55,160 nt of DNA, taken from the NCBI GenBank assembly GCA_049602155.1, contig JBMYRH010000035.1, forward strand, positions 1 to 55,160. Reading direction: 5' to 3'. Made by a program: the position numbers and the translations under genes. This DNA comes from JBMYRH01 sp049602155 (GTDB lineage Bacteria; Myxococcota_A; UBA9042; PHBI01; JBMYRH01). Positions within the stretch are counted from its first letter, which is position 1, and the number at the start of each line of letters is the position of its first letter. Below the pieces are notes generated by a model. The model was given only the letters and a program-made list of their open reading frames with translations. It was not told the origin of the DNA and ran no database searches. Positions 1-9,139 of the stretch are shown here, piece by piece.

Positions 1-3000
1 GCGAGGGCGCCCGAGCCATCGACGTCTGTGGCGGTCACAGTGCCGCCCGCGATGAAGTCCTCATCGATGGTGCCATCGCAGTCGTTGTCCGACCCGTCGC
101 AGATGTCAGCGGAGGCGCTGGCTGTGGTTGAGCACACGAGGGCCGACACGCCGTCGCAGACCACGGTACCTGATGCGCAGCTGCCGATGCCGCCACAGGG
201 GGCGTCCTTTGCGAGGGCGCCCGAGCCATCGACGTCTGTGGCGGTCACGGTGCCGCCCGCGATGAAGTCCTCATCGATGGTGCCGTCACAGTCGTTGTCG
301 TCGCCGTCGCAGATGTCTGTCGAGGCACTCGCCGTGGTGGAGCACACGAGCGCCGAGGCGCCGTCGCAGATGACGGTGCCCGTTGCGCAGCTGCCGATGC
401 CGCCGCAGGGGGCGTCCTTTGCGAGGGCGCCCGAGCCATCGACGTCGGTGGCGGTGACAGTGCCGCCCGCGATGAAGTCCTCATCGATGGTGCCATCACA
501 GTCGTTGTCGACCCCGTCGCAGATGTCCGCGCTCGCGCTTGAGGCGGTTGAGCATACGAGCGCCGAGGCGCCGTCACAGACGATGGTGCCTGCACCGCAA
601 GCACCAATCTTGCCGCAGGTCGCGCCCTTCACGAGCGCCCCAGAGCCGTCGACATTCGGCGCAGTCACGGTGCCGCCCTCGATGAAGTCCTCATCGATGG
701 TGCCGTCGCAGTCGTTGTCGACCCCGTCGCAGATGTCGGCCGAGGCGTTGCCGTCGGTCGAGCACTCGATCCCCGAGCCATCTGCGCTGCATTGAATGAT
801 GCCGACGCCCAAGCCGTCGCAGGCGCCTGTGCCGCAGTCGTCGCCGAGCTGGAGCCCAGTGGTGCCATCGAGGTCCGAGGTGGTCAGCGTCACGAAGTCC
901 TCGTCGATCGCGCCATCGCAGTCGTTGTCATCGCCGTCACAGAGGTCCGCAGACGCCGCTGTCGCGCTCTCACACCCCATCGTGCTGCCGTCTGCGCTGC
1001 AGACGACGACGGCCGCTCCACAGTCGCCGATGCCGCCGCAGGAGTCACCGAGAGAGAGGCTGCCAGAGCCGTCCACGTCGGCGACCGTGATTGTGCCCCC
1101 GGAGGCGAAGTCCTCATCGGTCTCGCCGTCGCAGTCGTTGTCCAAGCCGTCGCAGCGCTCGATGCTCCCGAGGGTGTTGGAGCAGGTGAGGGCGTCGCCG
1201 TCCGCCCCACACACCACTTGACCGTCACCACAGCTGCCTGTGCCACAGGCGTCCCCTTTCACGAGATCCGCTGTCCCGTCGCTGTCGACGAAGGTCACCG
1301 AGCCAGCGGCGATGAAGGCCTCATCGACCTTGCCGTCGCAGTCATTGTCGGCGTCGTCGCAGACGTCCGGTGTTGCGTTCGTCGCGGTGTTACAGGTCAG
1401 CGCATCGCCACCTGCGTGGCAGACGACTGTGCCGTCTGCGCAGGCGCCGCTGCCGCAGCTGTCGCCCTTGACCTTGCCGGCGGTGCCATCCCCATCGGTG
1501 TAGGTCACGGTGCCGTCGGCCATGAAGGCCTCATCGACCTTGCCGTCGCAGTCGTTGTCGGCGTCATCACAGACATCAGGGGTCGCGCTGGTGGCGGTGT
1601 CACAGGTCAGTGCGTCGCCACCGGCATGGCAGACGACCGTGCCCGAGGCGCAGGCGCCGGTACCGCAGCTGTCGCCCTTGACCTTGCCGGCGGTGCCGTC
1701 ACCGTCGGTGTAGGTCACGGTGCCGTCGGCCATGAATGCCTCGTCGGTTTTGCCATCGCAGTCGTTGTCGATGTCGTCGCAGACGTCAGGGCTCGCGGTC
1801 TTGGTCGTTCCGCAGGTGAGCAGGTCGCTGTTGTTGGGATCGCAGATGACCGTGGCTGTGCCGCAGGCGCCTGTGCCGCAGCTGTCGCCCTTGACCTTGC
1901 CGTCGGTGCCGTCGGCGTCGGTGTAGGTCACCGTGCCGTCGGTGAAGGTCTCGTCGAGGTCCCCGTCGCAGTCATTGTCTGCGCCATCGCAGACCTCGAG
2001 CCCAGCTTGCATGGCCGTGTCGCAGGTCAAGACGTCCCCTGCGCCGTGGCAGACGACGGTGCCTGACGCGCAGGCGCCTGTGCCGCAGCTGTCGCCCTTG
2101 ACCTTGCCAGCGGTGCCGTCGAGGTCGGTGTAGGAGACCGTACCCCCGGCGATGAAGTCCTCGTCGGTGGCGCCATCACAGTCGTTGTCCGCGCCGTCGC
2201 AGACGTCTGGGCTCACTTGGTCGAGCGCGCTGCAGGTCAACGCTTCGCCGCCCTTGGTGCAAACGACGAGCCCGCTGCCCGCGCATTGGCCAGTGCCGCA
2301 GCTGTCGCCTTTGACCTTCCCGGCAGCGCCGTCGAGGTCGGTGTAGGTCTCGACACCCCCTGCGATGAAGGCCTCGTCAGTGGTGCCGTCGCAGTCGTTA
2401 TCGAGCTCGTCACAGACGTCGGGTCCTGGCGCTGCGTTGTCGCACATCAAGGTGAGGCCGTTGCTCGCGCAGATCACTTGGCCGATGCCGCAGGTCCCTG
2501 TGCCACAAGCGTCACCCTTGACCCGCCCAGCGACGCCGTCGGTCGTCGTGTAGCTGACCGTGCCGCCGCTGATGAAGTCCTCGTCGGTGGTCCCATCGCA
2601 GTCGTCATCATCGCCGTTGCACAGGTCTGGGCTGGCGTTCGCGGCGGTGTCACAGAAGATGCCCTTGCCGTCCGGGGTGCAGATGACGCTGCCGCTTTGG
2701 CAGGCGCCCATACCGCAGCTGTCCCCTTTGACGAGGGCGCCGTTGCCGTCGGTGTTCGCGATGCTGACGGTCCCGCCCGCCACAAAGTCCTCATCGATCT
2801 TCCCGTCGCAGTCGTCGTCGATGCCGTTGCACACGTCGGGTGAGGCCTCGGCGTGGGTCGGGCAAAGGAGCGTGGAGGAGCCGGGGCCACAGACGACTGT
2901 GCCGCCTGCGCACGCTCCGGCGCCGCAGCTGTCGCCTAAGGTGAGGCCCGGGGTGCCGTCGAGATCGTTGAGTGAGGCCACGCCGCCGGCAGAGAAGTCC

Positions 3001-4697
3001 TCGTCGGTGGTGCCGTCGCAGTCGTCGTCTAGGCCGTTGCAGATGTCCGTCTCAGGCCCCTTATCACCGATGCAGGCCACTTCACCCGTGATGCCACCAC
3101 CGTTGACGCAGATGGTCTGGCCCTGGATGCACTCGCCTTCACCCGTGCCGCAGGGCGCGGTGTTGTTGGTCTCCGGGTTGCCCTCGTCGATGACATCATC
3201 GCAGTCGTTGTCCAGCCCATCGCAGAGCTCGGCCTCGCTTGGGTTGATGTCGTCATCGTCGTCCACGCAGTCGATCGGGGGGCTCCAGCCGTCACCGTCG
3301 CCATCGACGACGCCGTCACAGGAGAGGTCGGCGCCGGAGCAAGACTGGTCGACGCCATCACCGCAGCGCTCCGGAGCGGACGGGTAGACCATGGGGTCGC
3401 TGTCGTCGCAGTCGTTGGGGGGGACGTGGCCGTCTCCATCTTCGTCCGTCGCGCTGCAGAGCGCTGCGGCGCCGTCACAGTTGCTGTCACAGCGTTTGAT
3501 GACGCACTGCTCTGCCTCTCCGGTGGAGACGCACTTTAAGGGAGATGGGCAGGGTTGGTTTGCTGAGGGGTCGATCGCGCAGTCCTGACCCACCGCTTCT
3601 CCGTCTGCGAGGTCGAGCAGGCAGCACCCCTCGGCTGCGCCAGGGTAGATGGCTGCGTCCTCGGGATCACAGTCGTCGTCGCTGTAGCCGTCGCCGTCGA
3701 GGTCGCTCTCGTCGCAGCCCTCGTCGGTCAAGCCGTCGCAATCTTCGTCTTTGCCGTTGCCTGTTTCGCTCTCGCCACAGTCGTCGATCGCGGCGCCCAC
3801 TTCGCTGCACTCGACGCGCGTCAGGTCGACGCAGATGACCTCGCCATCGGCGCATTCACCGCCGCCACAAGGCTCCCCCACGCCGGGGGTCCCTTTGACT
3901 GTGGTCAGCAGGAAGGTCTCGTCGCTGAGCCCGTTGCAGTCGTTATCCTTGCCGTCGCACAGCTCGGGGCGGCTGGGGTAGATGTCCGCGTCATTCTCTG
4001 CGCCCGGTGGGCAGCCGCTGCTCTCAGCGGTCTCTTCACAGTCCGGCACGCCATCTTCGTCGGTGTCGATACAAGGCTGGTCGCCTCCCTGGCAGTCGTT
4101 GTCGACGGTGTCACTGCAGGGCTCGCATGCCACCTCGGTGCCGAAGGGGTTGGCGTCGGGGTCGTCGGGCTCGCAGTCGCTGAGCGCCATGTCCTCTTCG
4201 CTACAGCAGCCGCTGATGGTGCAGTCGAGGAACCCGTCTCCGTCGGTGTCGCAATTGTCCTCGAGCTGCTGTAAGCGGATCTCGATGATCTGGCGGTCGG
4301 TCAGGGTCACAGCGCCCTCATAGGACGTGCGAATCGCCCCTTCGCTGAGGCCCGCGACCTGAAGGGTCACGGTGTCCGAGCTGAAGGTCGTCAGGGCCTG
4401 GTAGTCGATCTGGACGATCACAGGCTCCGCCACGGGATCGCTGGTGCTGCTCAGCTCTTTGTTCCCCTCAGCGCTTGAGGGATCCGAGGGCCAGGTGGTC
4501 TCGCCATCGGTGAAGAGGAAGCGCAGGGTGTCCAGCGTGCCGCTCTTTGGAGCGTCAGACGTGATGGACAGCGTGAGAAATTCTGGCGCGACCTCGGCGC
4601 TGCAGCTCATCGCGAGCGTGCCCCAAGTCAACAGGAGGACCGACAACAGCGTGCGGGCGCTGTGTCGTGGCATGAACCTGATTCCGAACGATGTCAT
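1..4697 (-). CDS. Giant MopE-type Asp/Cys-repeat lipoprotein (5' part; 3' end outside window)
   Basis: The frame stays open from an ATG at 4697 to the left edge, about 1565 codons, with no stop. The N-terminus has a basic stretch, a hydrophobic core and a possible lipobox (TLAMSC), so a lipoprotein is likely. A ~100-residue beta-like domain follows, then irregular Asp-rich DxDxDGxxDC loops like those of thrombospondin type 3. From about 3060 leftwards there are some 15 regular units of 69-72 residues, each with the core CDGxDNDCDGxxDEDF, the putative metal-binding motif of MopE/PF11617 proteins. Each unit then has GGTV..DVDG.G.L, a CG.G.C pair and a VCDG..C segment. ATG 4697 has GAGG five to six bases upstream; an in-frame ATG at 4673 is the alternative. 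Likely role is a calcium or metal-binding surface protein; the ligand is unknown. Long open frames on the plus strand here are antisense shadows. Confidence 0.85.
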   Translation of the reverse strand, partial: MTSFGIRFMPRHSARTLLSVLLLTWGTLAMSCSAEVAPEFLTLSITSDAPKSGTLDTLRFLFTDGETTWPSDPSSAEGNKELSSTSDPVAEPVIVQIDYQALTTFSSDTVTLQVAGLSEGAIRTSYEGAVTLTDRQIIEIRLQQLEDNCDTDGDGFLDCTISGCCSEEDMALSDCEPDDPDANPFGTEVACEPCSDTVDNDCQGGDQPCIDTDEDGVPDCEETAESSGCPPGAENDADIYPSRPELCDGKDNDCNGLSDETFLLTTVKGTPGVGEPCGGGECADGEVICVDLTRVECSEVGAAIDDCGESETGNGKDEDCDGLTDEGCDESDLDGDGYSDDDCDPEDAAIYPGAAEGCCLLDLADGEAVGQDCAIDPSANQPCPSPLKCVSTGEAEQCVIKRCDSNCDGAAALCSATDEDGDGHVPPNDCDDSDPMVYPSAPERCGDGVDQSCSGADLSCDGVVDGDGDGWSPPIDCVDDDDDINPSEAELCDGLDNDCDDVIDEGNPETNNTAPCGTGEGECIQGQTICVNGGGITGEVACIGDKGPETDICNGLDDDCDGTTDEDFSAGGVASLNDLDGTPGLTLGDSCGAGACAGGTVVCGPGSSTLLCPTHAEASPDVCNGIDDDCDGKIDEDFVAGGTVSIANTDGNGALVKGDSCGMGACQSGSVICTPDGKGIFCDTAANASPDLCNGDDDDCDGTTDEDFISGGTVSYTTTDGVAGRVKGDACGTGTCGIGQVICASNGLTLMCDNAAPGPDVCDELDNDCDGTTDEAFIAGGVETYTDLDGAAGKVKGDSCGTGQCAGSGLVVCTKGGEALTCSALDQVSPDVCDGADNDCDGATDEDFIAGGTVSYTDLDGTAGKVKGDSCGTGACASGTVVCHGAGDVLTCDTAMQAGLEVCDGADNDCDGDLDETFTDGTVTYTDADGTDGKVKGDSCGTGACGTATVICDPNNSDLLTCGTTKTASPDVCDDIDNDCDGKTDEAFMADGTVTYTDGDGTAGKVKGDSCGTGACASGTVVCHAGGDALTCDTATSATPDVCDDADNDCDGKVDEAFMADGTVTYTDGDGTAGKVKGDSCGSGACADGTVVCHAGGDALTCNTATNATPDVCDDADNDCDGKVDEAFIAAGSVTFVDSDGTADLVKGDACGTGSCGDGQVVCGADGDALTCSNTLGSIERCDGLDNDCDGETDEDFASGGTITVADVDGSGSLSLGDSCGGIGDCGAAVVVCSADGSTMGCESATAASADLCDGDDNDCDGAIDEDFVTLTTSDLDGTTGLQLGDDCGTGACDGLGVGIIQCSADGSGIECSTDGNASADICDGVDNDCDGTIDEDFIEGGTVTAPNVDGSGALVKGATCGKIGACGAGTIVCDGASALVCSTASSASADICDGVDNDCDGTIDEDFIAGGTVTATDVDGSGALAKDAPCGGIGSCATGTVICDGASALVCSTTASASTDICDGDDNDCDGTIDEDFIAGGTVTATDVDGSGALAKDAPCGGIGSCASGTVVCDGVSALVCSTTASASADICDGSDNDCDGTIDEDFIAGGTVTATDVDGSGAL
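28..3060 (-). repeat. In-frame tandem repeats of ~207-216 bp encoding MopE motifs
   Basis: About fifteen units are spaced by multiples of three bases; the segment encoding DEDF or DEAF recurs near 52, 265, 472, 682, 895, 1108, 1316, 1526, 1733, 1946, 2155, 2368, 2575, 2785 and 2998. The three leftmost units are nearly identical at DNA level, while those toward 3000 are more divergent. This suggests recent duplication toward the C-terminal side of the protein. Because spacing is in frame, gain or loss of a unit would change protein length without breaking the gene. Confidence 0.85.
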
Positions 4698-4922
4698 CGT
4701 GGCCTCGATTGGTCGACCGAGAGGGTCGCCGTCATGGGGGCTTCAAGGGGCGTTCTGAACCTCATGGCGCATCACGCAGGAGGGAGTATAGGCAAGGCGC
4801 TCCTCGCGCGCGACCTCACATGCGCGTGTTTTTTTCCCGCCACGCGGGGGACCGCTATGCTCGGCCATGAACTCGCGTGATCCGGAGCCGCTCGCCTTGA
4901 CCTCACTTCAACTCATTCGCCT

Positions 4923-6518
4923 GTGAGCGACCACCGAGAGCGGCTCATTGAGCTGCAGCGGCGCCTTTACGCCCGCAACCGTCGACGAATTGCTGAGTAT
5001 CAGCAGGTCGGCACCAAGGGCTTCGAGGCCTACGAAGCGGCCTATCACGCAGACGTCGAGGGCTATCAGTCGGTCTCGAACTTGGCCGAGCTCACGACGG
5101 CGATGCGCGACGCGAACATCGTGCTGGTGGCCGATTATCACACGCTGCACTTGGCTCAGAAGACGTTCCTGAAGCTCGCTCGTCGGGTGCGCGGAAAGCG
5201 GACATCGATCGCGCTCGAGTTCTTCTCGGCGGGGCATCAGGAGGTGCTGGATGCGTGGATCGCGGGGCGCATTCAGGACAAAACGCTGCTGAAGCGCACG
5301 CGCTATACGAAGCGCTGGCCTTACGATATTTGGCCGCATTTTCAGCCGATCGTCGAGCTGGCGCGGCGCCGAGGGTGGTCGCTCGTAGGCATCGACGGGG
5401 CGCGCGGGCCGGGGGTGTCGATCGCGGAGACCGACCGGCGCATGGCCGAGGTGCTCGTCGACCACCTCGAGGCCTCCCCTGCGAAGACCCGGATCTTGAC
5501 CCTCGTCGGAGAGCTGCACCTGGCTCAAGCGCACCTCCCGCTAGCGATTAAGCAGGTCGCTGAGGCGCGCGGTGTATCGGCCCCGAAGGTCCTGGTCGTG
5601 CTTCAGAATAACGACACGATCTATTGGCAGCTCCTCGCGGAGCAGGGCCACCATGAGGTGGAGATCGTCCGCATCGACGACGACCGCTTTTGCGTCGTCA
5701 ATACGCCCCCGGTGATGGTCCAGCAGTCCTACTTGAACTGGATTGAGTACCAGGTCGATACGGTCGACCACGATCACCTAGAGCGGAACTTCCGCCACCT
5801 CCTCGGGTTGGTGGCGCGGGCCCTGGGCGTTCGGCTCCCTCGCGCGGTCCGGGACCTCGCGATCTTTGGCCCAGATGACCCAGAGCTCGCCGATGAATTG
5901 GAGGCCAGTGAGCTCCTCGAGGAATTCGAGGAGCGCTTCGCTGAGGGGACGCGCCACAACGCATGGGTGATCCCGAGCCAAGGCCTCGTGTATCTACACA
6001 ACCTCTCGCTCAACATGGTCGGCGAGGCGGCCGCGCGCTTGCTCCACGGGTGGAGCCTAGGGCGCGATCCAGACCGGCTCGGGAACTTCTACGGGCAGGT
6101 GATCCACGACGCCATCGGGTTCTTTGGCTCCAAGGTGGTGAACCCGAAGCGCAAGGGCAAGCACGTCCCATACTACCGCGCGCTGCTGAACTCGGTGCGC
6201 TCCGACGCTGAGGTCGACACCGACCAGCTGGAAGCCGCCAGCGCGGTCTTGCTGCACAAAGCCTTCGAGCAGGGTAAGCGTATCGGGGCCTTCCCGAAGC
6301 TCTTTGACCTGCGGCCAGTGGTGCGGGAGCGCGTCCGCAGGCGCTTGGGCTTCATGCTCGGTGAGCGGCTCTACTATGCCTACGAGCGTGGCAAGGTCAG
6401 CCCGGCGCGTCTCCGTGGCCTGATGCGCTTTCCACTCCACGACGCACGGCAGGCCACGGCGCTCTATTTTGTGCTGGTCCGCGAAGTGGATCGCGTCGCG
6501 CTACCCAAGCGCATCTGA
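4923..6518 (+). CDS. ChaN/Tiki-superfamily (haem-binding uptake-like) protein
   Basis: A 531-residue protein starting at GTG 4923. Residues about 40-260 match the ChaN/Tiki fold seen in haem-binding uptake and TraB-like proteins. A motif with VADYH comes near residue 80, then SIALEFF, a DKTLLKRTRY segment, and GELHLAQ near residue 200, the GxxH-type motif of the superfamily. The C-terminal ~300 residues, with many charged helices, are not recognised and exceed the usual ChaN length. There is no signal peptide, unlike classical ChaN lipoproteins, so it is probably cytosolic. It is divergent from the giant MopE-repeat gene and followed by a lipoprotein gene 24 bp downstream. The superfamily assignment is fairly safe; the substrate is unknown. 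No ATG lies near the start and the Shine-Dalgarno sequence is weak, so the exact N-terminus is uncertain. Confidence 0.7.
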   Translation: MSDHRERLIELQRRLYARNRRRIAEYQQVGTKGFEAYEAAYHADVEGYQSVSNLAELTTAMRDANIVLVADYHTLHLAQKTFLKLARRVRGKRTSIALEFFSAGHQEVLDAWIAGRIQDKTLLKRTRYTKRWPYDIWPHFQPIVELARRRGWSLVGIDGARGPGVSIAETDRRMAEVLVDHLEASPAKTRILTLVGELHLAQAHLPLAIKQVAEARGVSAPKVLVVLQNNDTIYWQLLAEQGHHEVEIVRIDDDRFCVVNTPPVMVQQSYLNWIEYQVDTVDHDHLERNFRHLLGLVARALGVRLPRAVRDLAIFGPDDPELADELEASELLEEFEERFAEGTRHNAWVIPSQGLVYLHNLSLNMVGEAAARLLHGWSLGRDPDRLGNFYGQVIHDAIGFFGSKVVNPKRKGKHVPYYRALLNSVRSDAEVDTDQLEAASAVLLHKAFEQGKRIGAFPKLFDLRPVVRERVRRRLGFMLGERLYYAYERGKVSPARLRGLMRFPLHDARQATALYFVLVREVDRVALPKRI

Positions 6519-6542
6519 GCCGCGGTCCATTGGGGTGCGTTG

Positions 6543-7166
6543 ATGTCGCCCCTGAACCTCGCTACCGTGAGGGGGCTACGGAGGACTCGGTTGCGCCCTC
6601 ACCTTGCCACGCCTTTCTCGCTCGTCATGGCCGTCCTATTCTCATTCGGTTGCGGGCCTGTGCTCCCGGATCACGGGGACGCATCCACCTCGGACGTCGT
6701 CGATACTTGGTCGCCTGATGTGGACGAGTTGCCGTCGGAGTTTCCGTTCACAGTGGGGCATTATTGGCCTGCAGGTGCGGCGTTTACGCCCCTGACGGCT
6801 GAGCAGGACATGGAGATCGTGCAGGGCATTCAGGGCGGGGTGCACACGGAGATCGCCTTTGAACTCGACCTTGGGTTCGACTACGCGTCCACGCAGATCG
6901 TGTACTTCGATGTGCATGTGCAGACCTTGCTCGATGGTGAGGAGGTCGTCGCCGAGACCGTGCTGGCGAATTACAAGGCCGGCAACATCGGCTTCGGCGT
7001 CTTTCAGAGTCAGACGATGCCGGTCATCTTTGAGCAGAATCAAGCCGAGCATTACGTCGATCATCAGGCGCTTATTGTCGCCCAATTGACCTTCGACGGG
7101 GAGGTCAGCGGTCAGGCGATCTCCGTTCAGTTGATCGACACAGGCAATGAGGTGAGGTCCCGCTAA
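6543..7166 (+). CDS. Small predicted lipoprotein, function unknown
   Basis: A 207-residue protein with an N-terminal basic segment, a hydrophobic stretch and the sequence LFSFGCGP, a plausible but imperfect lipobox. A short Asp/Ser/Thr-rich linker follows, then a ~130-residue domain rich in alternating hydrophobic and polar residues. Lines such as QIVYFDVHVQTLLDGEEVV and IVAQLTFDGEVSGQAI suggest a beta-sandwich. No family is recognised. ATG 6543 was chosen; a TTG lies immediately upstream, and ATG 6627 would leave too short an n-region. It follows the ChaN-like gene by 24 bp on the same strand, so the two may be co-transcribed. Confidence 0.6.
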   Translation: MSPLNLATVRGLRRTRLRPHLATPFSLVMAVLFSFGCGPVLPDHGDASTSDVVDTWSPDVDELPSEFPFTVGHYWPAGAAFTPLTAEQDMEIVQGIQGGVHTEIAFELDLGFDYASTQIVYFDVHVQTLLDGEEVVAETVLANYKAGNIGFGVFQSQTMPVIFEQNQAEHYVDHQALIVAQLTFDGEVSGQAISVQLIDTGNEVRSR

Positions 7167-7265
7167 GCGCGCATCGTGAGGTGAGGATCCGTTACCCTAT
7201 CGCTGTGCCCGGGGACGTATTGGTGTTAATCACCGCGTCTCCAATCCGGATCACGGAGTCACCCC

Positions 7266-9125
7266 ATGCGTCACATCATCGTCGTCGTCTCGTTGGCCAT
7301 TACCGTTGCGGCTTGTAGCAGTGATGTCGCGGAGCCGAGCCCGAACCCGTCGCCTGAAGACACCGTGGGTGGCTCCGATGCGCCGCCATCATCCGATGAC
7401 TCAGACGCCATTGAGCCTGTCATGGAAGCGGACACGGAGGCCGCTCAAGGTGACGCGACTGAGGTGACTGACGCGACGGAGAACGCCCCTGATGATGTGT
7501 CAGCCCCGCTGGGCGACACGACCCCAGAGGACACCACAGGCCCAGAGCCGGATGCCGCGACGCCCATCGAGGATGCGTCAGCTCCCTCGGAGGACGTCGA
7601 AGCGCCGAATGCAGACGTCACGAACCCCGACGACGACACAGAGGTGCCTGACTCAGGCCCGCTCCTCTTGTGCCACATCCTGTGCGACAAGGTGTGGACC
7701 TCATGCGGTACCTACGCACCCTATGGTTCGGATCAGGACAGCTGTGTGGTGGCGTGTGAGGCGCTGAATGCGGTCTCTGTCGACGGTTTAGTCCAGATGT
7801 CGTGCTTCTCGGACACGTGTGATGAGGCGATGTGCGAGCCCGCAGACGATGGGGCGCTGATTCAACCGCTCTGTGAAGAGGCCTGTGGGCTCTTTGATTC
7901 CTGCGGCCTCATGGCTGTGATTCAGCCGGATTATCCGGAAGACTTGGTGCTCTGCAGCATCGGGTGCTCGGGGGGCTTCATCGTTGACCAGGATGTGATG
8001 CCGCTCATCGTGGGCTGCGTCGTCGAGGGGTTGACCGCCAATTGCGACCCGAATGTGCTGGATCAGTGTGTTGACGAAAATGCGCCCGGTGGGGGCCCTG
8101 GCCCTGGCCCTGGGGGCCCGAGTTGCATGGAGATCTGCGACATCGCGACGAGCTTCAAGTGCCCCCCATGGTCCGATGGCCCAGACGCTTGGCCCGATCT
8201 TGGTATGTGCCTGGAAGATTGTGAGTCCTTCGCGATGAGCCCCGACTCGACCGCCTACACGATGTACGGCTGCGCGATGACCAGCACCTGCGACACCATG
8301 GACAAGTGCACTGAGCCTCCCGCGGCCGACGACCCTGCATGTCAGGCCCTATGCACCAAGGCCTTTCAAGAATGCGGTGACATCGGGATGCCCTCGCCGG
8401 AGTTCTGCACCGATTACTGCACGGGGCAGCTCATGGTCTTTGGTGCCAATGTCTCCGAGGCCGATGGGCTCGCTTGCCTCGAGGCGACCGCGTTGGACTG
8501 CAACGGCGACCCTTATGCACAGGTCCTAGGGTGCCTGCTCGACCTCGAGACCGAGTGCACCACGATCTGCGACGCAATGGTCGACTGCCCGACCCCAAAC
8601 TCGCTCCCTGTTGAGGAATGCATGCCGACATGCATGGCGGGCTATATGAACCTCTTCGGGTCGCTCGGCACCAGCCAGAGCGCTGCCTGCATCGCTCAGG
8701 TGTCTGAAGATGATTGCTTGGGCGTCGAAGCTTGCATCGCGCCGCCGATGCCCCCGACCTGCTTTGGCCTCTGCGGGGGGGGCACGATGATGTGCGACCC
8801 CGAGCTCGACTCATGCATGAGCAGCTGTGAAGCCTCCGTGCTCGCGGGCAAGCTCGCGGATGTGAGCTGTGAGTTCGCGAGCCAATGCAGTGATGCGACG
8901 CTGTGTCAGGGCCTCGAGCCGGGGCTCAACGTGCAATGTGTGGAGGCCTGCATGGCGGGGCCGCCCACGATCTGTGCTGACCAACCTGAGGGCTGCGTGG
9001 CGGCGTGCCATGGCCTCGTGACCGGCAGCGGGAGCAATGACCCGGCGCTGTCAGCCTGCATCGCTGTCGAACTCGGCCCAAGCTGCTCGGTCGACAACGC
9101 CTATTGGAGCTGCGTCGAGCTCTAA
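7266..9125 (+). CDS. Cys-rich modular lipoprotein
   Basis: A 619-residue protein. ATG 7266 follows GGAG by seven bases. The signal peptide ends in TVAAC, a good lipobox. Residues about 22-130 are a disordered acidic linker of Asp, Glu, Thr, Pro and Ala. From about 135 to the end there are roughly six to eight Cys-rich modules of 60-75 residues. Their pattern is C-x3-C, a spaced Cys, then C-x3-C and a C-x4-C-x4-C tail; CHILCDKVWTSC and CMEICDIATSFKC open two of them. A Gly/Pro hinge (GGGPGPGPGG) splits the array near residue 277. The many cysteines imply disulfides and an extracytoplasmic location. No catalytic motif is visible and I do not recognise a named family. It is convergent with the GGDEF-EAL gene, with only 14 bp between. 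Confidence 0.75.
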   Translation: MRHIIVVVSLAITVAACSSDVAEPSPNPSPEDTVGGSDAPPSSDDSDAIEPVMEADTEAAQGDATEVTDATENAPDDVSAPLGDTTPEDTTGPEPDAATPIEDASAPSEDVEAPNADVTNPDDDTEVPDSGPLLLCHILCDKVWTSCGTYAPYGSDQDSCVVACEALNAVSVDGLVQMSCFSDTCDEAMCEPADDGALIQPLCEEACGLFDSCGLMAVIQPDYPEDLVLCSIGCSGGFIVDQDVMPLIVGCVVEGLTANCDPNVLDQCVDENAPGGGPGPGPGGPSCMEICDIATSFKCPPWSDGPDAWPDLGMCLEDCESFAMSPDSTAYTMYGCAMTSTCDTMDKCTEPPAADDPACQALCTKAFQECGDIGMPSPEFCTDYCTGQLMVFGANVSEADGLACLEATALDCNGDPYAQVLGCLLDLETECTTICDAMVDCPTPNSLPVEECMPTCMAGYMNLFGSLGTSQSAACIAQVSEDDCLGVEACIAPPMPPTCFGLCGGGTMMCDPELDSCMSSCEASVLAGKLADVSCEFASQCSDATLCQGLEPGLNVQCVEACMAGPPTICADQPEGCVAACHGLVTGSGSNDPALSACIAVELGPSCSVDNAYWSCVEL

Positions 9126-9139
9126 GCCTCTGGAGGTCG

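Noticed and set aside
28..2843. Several long open frames on the plus strand rich in Pro, Ser, Val and Ala
   Set aside because: They are antisense to the MopE-repeat gene; the minus frame has a signal peptide and repeated CDGxDNDCDG motifs, while the plus frames show only composition-driven repetition.
1..3060. Regularly spaced repeats as a possible CRISPR array
   Set aside because: Period of about 210 bp, repeats and spacers both coding in one frame, no cas genes.
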